Below the pieces are notes generated by a model. The model made no database searches. It was given only the letters and a program-made list of their open reading frames with translations, and was not told the DNA's origin. Of a DNA stretch of 64,000 nt, positions 60,632-64,000 are shown piece by piece. The stretch is from contig WUJK01000002.1 of the NCBI GenBank assembly GCA_011317545.1, positions 1,426,001 through 1,490,000 on the forward strand, in the 5' to 3' direction. This stretch comes from Coniella vitis. Taxonomy: Eukaryota; Ascomycota; Sordariomycetes; Diaporthales; Schizoparmaceae. The translations under genes were made by a program, and so were the position numbers. Every line of letters starts with the position of its first letter. Positions within the stretch are counted from its first letter, which is position 1.

Positions 60632-61871
60632 ATGCCTACCACAACATCGGAGACGGTCTCCATAGTCGATGACCGCAAGGTCACCGTAGCGCCCCTCGTC
60701 CTCTTGTCCGTCGTCGACCACTACAACCGCGCAGCATCCACATCCTCCAAGAACAAGCGAGTAGTCGGTGTATTACTCGGTCAGAACGATGGCAAGGTTG
60801 TCCGGGTATCCAACAGCTTCGCAGGTACCACTTGCCCATCTCATCGCCCTGCAGGGACTTGCTATTGCGAGCACATGCTGATGAAAGCCCCCCTCTGCCA
60901 CAGTACCTTTCGAAGAGGACGAAAAAGACCCCTCGGTTTGGTTCCTAGATCACAACTATGTCGAGTCCATGAATGAAATGTTCAAGAAGGTCAATGCACG
61001 AGAAAAGCTGATAGGCTGGTACCACTCTGGCCCAAAACTGCGGGCTTCCGACCTCAAGATCAATGAGCTGTTCAAACGCTACACACCAAATCCCCTACTG
61101 GTCATCATCGACGTACAACCGAAAGAAGCTGGCGTGCCGACGGATGCATACTTTGCAGTGGACGAGATCAAGGATGTACGTCAAGACATACCCAAGCAGT
61201 GACATGTGACAAGTGACAGAAACAAGTCTTGCTAGACAGGAAACTGACACTATACCTTTGCATAACAGGATGGCACAACTGCATCCAAGACCTTTGTCAA
61301 TACCGCATCCATTATAGAGGCCGAAGAGGCAGAGGAGATAGGCGTCGAGCATTTGCTGCGCGACATACGCGACGTCGCCGCCGGCTCCCTCTCGACACGA
61401 GTCACAAACCAACTGCAGTCACTGCAGGGTCTGCACATTCGGCTGCAAAACATCCAAACATACTTGCAAAAGATCCTTGACAAGAAGCTGCCTGTGAACC
61501 ATGTTATTTTGGGCAACCTGCAGGACGTCTTCAACCTTCTACCGAACCTGTCGACCCCAACAAAGGGCAAGGGCGAGAGCGAACTGAGCTACGCGCTGAG
61601 TATTAAGACCAACGACCAGCTCATGGCCATCTACCTGTCCAGTCTGATCCGTGCAATCACGGCCTTCCACGACCTGATTGAGAACAAGATCCAAAACAGG
61701 CAGCAGGCAGAGGAGAAGGAGGCAGCAAAGAAGGAGGGCGAAGAAGCTGCGGCCAAGGACGGGGAGAAGAAGGCGAATGGTGACAAGCCGACAAACGGTG
61801 TGAACGGAGAGGCAACGAAGGAAGGTTCAGAGAAGAAGGACGAGAGCTCTTCCAAGGAAAAGAAGAGATAA
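60632..61871 (+). CDS. RPN8: 26S proteasome regulatory subunit Rpn8 (MPN domain)
   Basis: Three exons (60632-60824, 60904-61175, 61269-61871) encode 355 residues. The MPN- domain starts VTVAPLVLLSVVDHYNR, with RVVGVLLGQNDGKVVRVSNS. It has GWYHSGPKLRASD where active JAMM enzymes have a second His, so it is non-catalytic. SNSFAVPFEEDEKD spans the first splice. The C-terminal helices (LQSLQGLHIRLQNIQTYLQK) pair with Rpn11 in the proteasome lid. The tail is Lys/Glu-rich (EKEAAKKEGEEAAAKDGEKK), as in other fungal Rpn8. Secure. Confidence 0.97.
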
Positions 61872-62204
61872 ACATTGGCAGAGAATTGGCAGTAATGACT
61901 AATTGTGCTTGTGGCATCTTTGGCGCATTGTACGAGTTCTTAGAGACAACACTGGGAGACCGACCTGCCGCTGCCGCCCTTAAGTGGTGGTGCCAGAATT
62001 GGCGGCTTTGTCCATATCCAGGCATCCCGTGGGTTTCATGACGGCCAAAACACGGAAATGCGTCACAACACTCATATGAAATGGGTAGATGTGATACGAG
62101 CAGGTCTTCTCATGCTATGGCCCAGATTCTTTGTGACATTGACCTGTACTCTCGCTGTACTGCTTACATATACGGCCAATTATTCCGTACTTGGCCTGTG
62201 GGTT
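61872..62204. other. Convergent 3' intergenic
   Basis: A 333-bp interval between convergent stops, holding 3' UTRs. Nothing else is seen. Confidence 0.5.
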
Positions 62205-63380
62205 TTAAACATCAGCGAATATCCCAGCCATCTCTTCCCTCTGAACCGTCCGACGGTTGACATAGTGTCCCAAGATAGTGTCGCATCTTTCCGCCAATAC
62301 ACAAGCTAAGAGATGTTTACAACACGGCGGTACGCTCGCGTCACTAGTACCGCTTATAGCATCATTGCCGTCTTGTTCCATTCCATTGAAGCTAAGACCG
62401 CCAAAGTCATGGCTGTCAGGTAAATCTACTTCATCGTCTGCGTCATTATCATCATGATCATGATTATCCCGGCAGTCTGCACAGCAGGGGATACTCGTAG
62501 TCTGTTGGTCAGTTGGGATATCATCAAATTCTTCTTGTCGTTGGCGAGATGGTGATGTTTCGGTTGATCGTGCTCCTGGCTGCTGCTGCTGCTGCTGCTG
62601 CTGCTTTCGCTCTTCTTGTTTCTTGGTAGGCTGAATATTCATATGGACACCATCACCAGCGTTCGATACAGCTGGAAAAGCTGAAAAGGCAAACGCGGCG
62701 CAGGTACAGTTCCACACGATGGTATGCACGGCGTAGAGTCTCTGGTTGTGATGAACGTTATGAGAGTCAGAATGCGCTTGTCCTGGCCCGGTTCCTAATC
62801 CTGGTGATGCGTCATTGTGATGATGGTGGTGGTGGTAGTGGTATGGATTGGAGGAGACCTTTTGTGCAGAGCGGACGAGGTAGATGTGTGATAGGTCTTC
62901 TGCAAGCTGCAAATGTGGCTGTTGCTGTTCTTGTTTTTCCTCTTTGTCCTGGCGGGGCTGCTGGTCTTGTGGTGCATGGTGGTTGTGGGTTTGCTGCTGC
63001 TTTCTCCGTGCAACGCCGTCGACGGCAACGGCAACGGCAAGACGTGTGACAAGTCCTCGGTCGAGAAGATCCAAAGCCGGCAGAAGAAGCGAAGGGAAGA
63101 GGACGTGCAGCGTCGTAAAGAGGTGGCGCGCAGAAGAGGGGATGTGGGCGAGCGGGTTGGTGTTGCTGGTTTTGTTGGCTGCTGCAATTGTTGCGATTGT
63201 GCTGCCGTCAAGACCTGCCGCTGGTGTAGGATGAGGGTTCGGAAGAGAACAAGCAATAGAAGAGAGGTCAGGCCGGATCTCACTGATGGCGTCGAGGACA
63301 GCCGTGAGAAGTCGCCGCGGCGTAGGCAGTCGTCGCTGTTGTTGCGACGAGGTGTCTGCTGATCGTGGTGGTGATGACAT
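62205..63380 (-). CDS. SWIM zinc-finger protein, Shu2/Sws1-like
   Basis: A single exon of 391 residues. The SWIM ligands are C225-x-C227 (IVWNCTCAAFAFSAFP) and C354-K-H356-LLA359, which fit the CxC...CxHxxA motif of Shu2/Sws1 proteins. These work with Rad51 paralogues in error-free repair by homologous recombination. Between the two halves lies a 126-residue insert with a Gln8 run and Asp/His-rich sequence. A further His/Gln-rich low-complexity region occupies about 128-215 (HYHHHHHHND near 181). The assignment to the Shu complex is inference from the motif and the FAFSAFP context. Confidence 0.75.
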   Translation of the reverse strand: MSSPPRSADTSSQQQRRLPTPRRLLTAVLDAISEIRPDLSSIACSLPNPHPTPAAGLDGSTIATIAAANKTSNTNPLAHIPSSARHLFTTLHVLFPSLLLPALDLLDRGLVTRLAVAVAVDGVARRKQQQTHNHHAPQDQQPRQDKEEKQEQQQPHLQLAEDLSHIYLVRSAQKVSSNPYHYHHHHHHNDASPGLGTGPGQAHSDSHNVHHNQRLYAVHTIVWNCTCAAFAFSAFPAVSNAGDGVHMNIQPTKKQEERKQQQQQQQQPGARSTETSPSRQRQEEFDDIPTDQQTTSIPCCADCRDNHDHDDNDADDEVDLPDSHDFGGLSFNGMEQDGNDAISGTSDASVPPCCKHLLACVLAERCDTILGHYVNRRTVQREEMAGIFADV

Positions 63381-63813
63381 TGTTGCGGTTGGCTTTTCGT
63401 CCCCTCAGCTGCTCTTCCCGCTGTCTTCCCTTCTTCTACGTTGTAAGCTATCCACAGCCATTTGTGACTCCGGCAATTCTAGTGTTGTTCGAAGAGGGCA
63501 GCTGGATTGGGCTTGGTTGGTGGTATGTCTAAGTGTAAGTACCAAAGACTAAGAAGGCTGAGTCGATCAAGGGCCGGAAAGGCGGGCCGAGCCACATGAG
63601 TACTGTTAATTTATTGCAGTTTCTTAGAATGCTCTTTCTCTGAGCTCATGAATTTAGGTTCTATTCTGTTTCGCTTGCGCTAATACACTTTTTTTTTCCC
63701 CTGCCCCTCCTTGATATCTATAATGTTATGATTCCTATATCTTGTTCTTTTTATTTCGTTTTTAATGCTTCTTACGATTTTCTGTATCGTCGTCTCATGA
63801 TTTCTTTCGCTCT
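63381..63813. other. Intergenic between tandem minus-strand genes
   Basis: A 433-bp interval with the 3' UTR of HEM13 and the promoter of the SWIM gene. It is T-rich between 63680 and 63790. Confidence 0.5.
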
Positions 63814-64000
63814 CTACACCCACTCCTTCGGCTCCCTCAGTATTTCTGTTAACCTGGCTTCACGGCTTCTCGGTTCTGGCTCGTACATGTACTTCCAGCT
63901 TGCCGTCAAGGGCAAACTCATGAGAATGCTCTCGACCCTTGCGCCAGGCGCGTTCAGTCCAAACGCCGTACCGCGATCATGCACCAGGTTGAATTCGACA
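63814..64000 (-). CDS. HEM13: Coproporphyrinogen III oxidase, C-terminal end (cut by window edge)
   Basis: Only the last 62 codons lie in the window, ending at the stop 63814-63816. The visible sequence VEFNLVHDRGTAFGLNAPGA, RVESILMSLPLTASWKYMYE and LREPKEWV is the characteristic C-terminus of oxygen-dependent coproporphyrinogen oxidase. This enzyme decarboxylates coproporphyrinogen III to protoporphyrinogen IX in haem synthesis. The 5' part lies beyond base 64000. Confidence 0.93.
   Translation of the reverse strand, partial: VEFNLVHDRGTAFGLNAPGARVESILMSLPLTASWKYMYEPEPRSREARLTEILREPKEWV

Overview
The window is nuclear DNA of a filamentous ascomycete (Pezizomycotina; Sordariomycetes seems likely, but this cannot be settled from sequence alone). 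Genes carry short spliceosomal introns, mostly about 50-90 nt (a few reach 200-360 nt), with GTRNGT donors and CTRAC/CTAAC branch sites. There is a cell-wall alpha-1,3-glucan synthase, a HookA-type dynein adaptor, and fungal forms of KXD1, VMA6, NOP58 and SEC18. Single-exon reading frames hide most gene ends, so I rebuilt exon structures by eye. In each multi-exon model the summed exons stay in frame to a stop.

Layout. 1-6671 is gene-free apart from leader sequence. 6672-26055 is a dense housekeeping block: KXD1-like BLOC-1 subunit (+), a conserved fungal protein (-), a second conserved protein (+), a LENG1/CIR_N-type protein (-), SEC18/NSF (+), a beta-lactamase-fold hydrolase (-), cytosolic ribosomal protein uS2/RPS0 (-), mitochondrial uS15/MRPS28 (+), V-ATPase subunit d/VMA6 (-) and NOP58 (+). 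Divergent pairs RPS0/MRPS28 and VMA6/NOP58 share short promoters. 26720-34335 is one 9-exon alpha-1,3-glucan synthase (AGS1-type) gene, with one GC-AG intron.

34336-38921 is a 4.6-kb gene-poor stretch rich in the 8-mer ACATAGTA. Next comes an accessory-looking island (about 38.9-50.3 kb). It holds two paralogous large kinase-like proteins with an HGD in place of the HRD catalytic motif, flanking a CorA-like two-helix membrane protein. Three weaker small or partial multi-exon gene candidates lie in or beside this group. This island is the most likely place for undescribed biology, perhaps related to fungal self/non-self or stress signalling, but that role is inference.

50.3-64 kb returns to conserved genes: a secreted I9-type proteinase inhibitor (+), HookA (+), adenylate kinase ADK1 (-), proteasome lid subunit RPN8 (+), a SWIM zinc-finger protein resembling Shu2/Sws1 (-), and, cut by the window edge, the C-terminus of coproporphyrinogen III oxidase HEM13 (-). 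I saw no rRNA, tRNA, CRISPR array or intact transposon.
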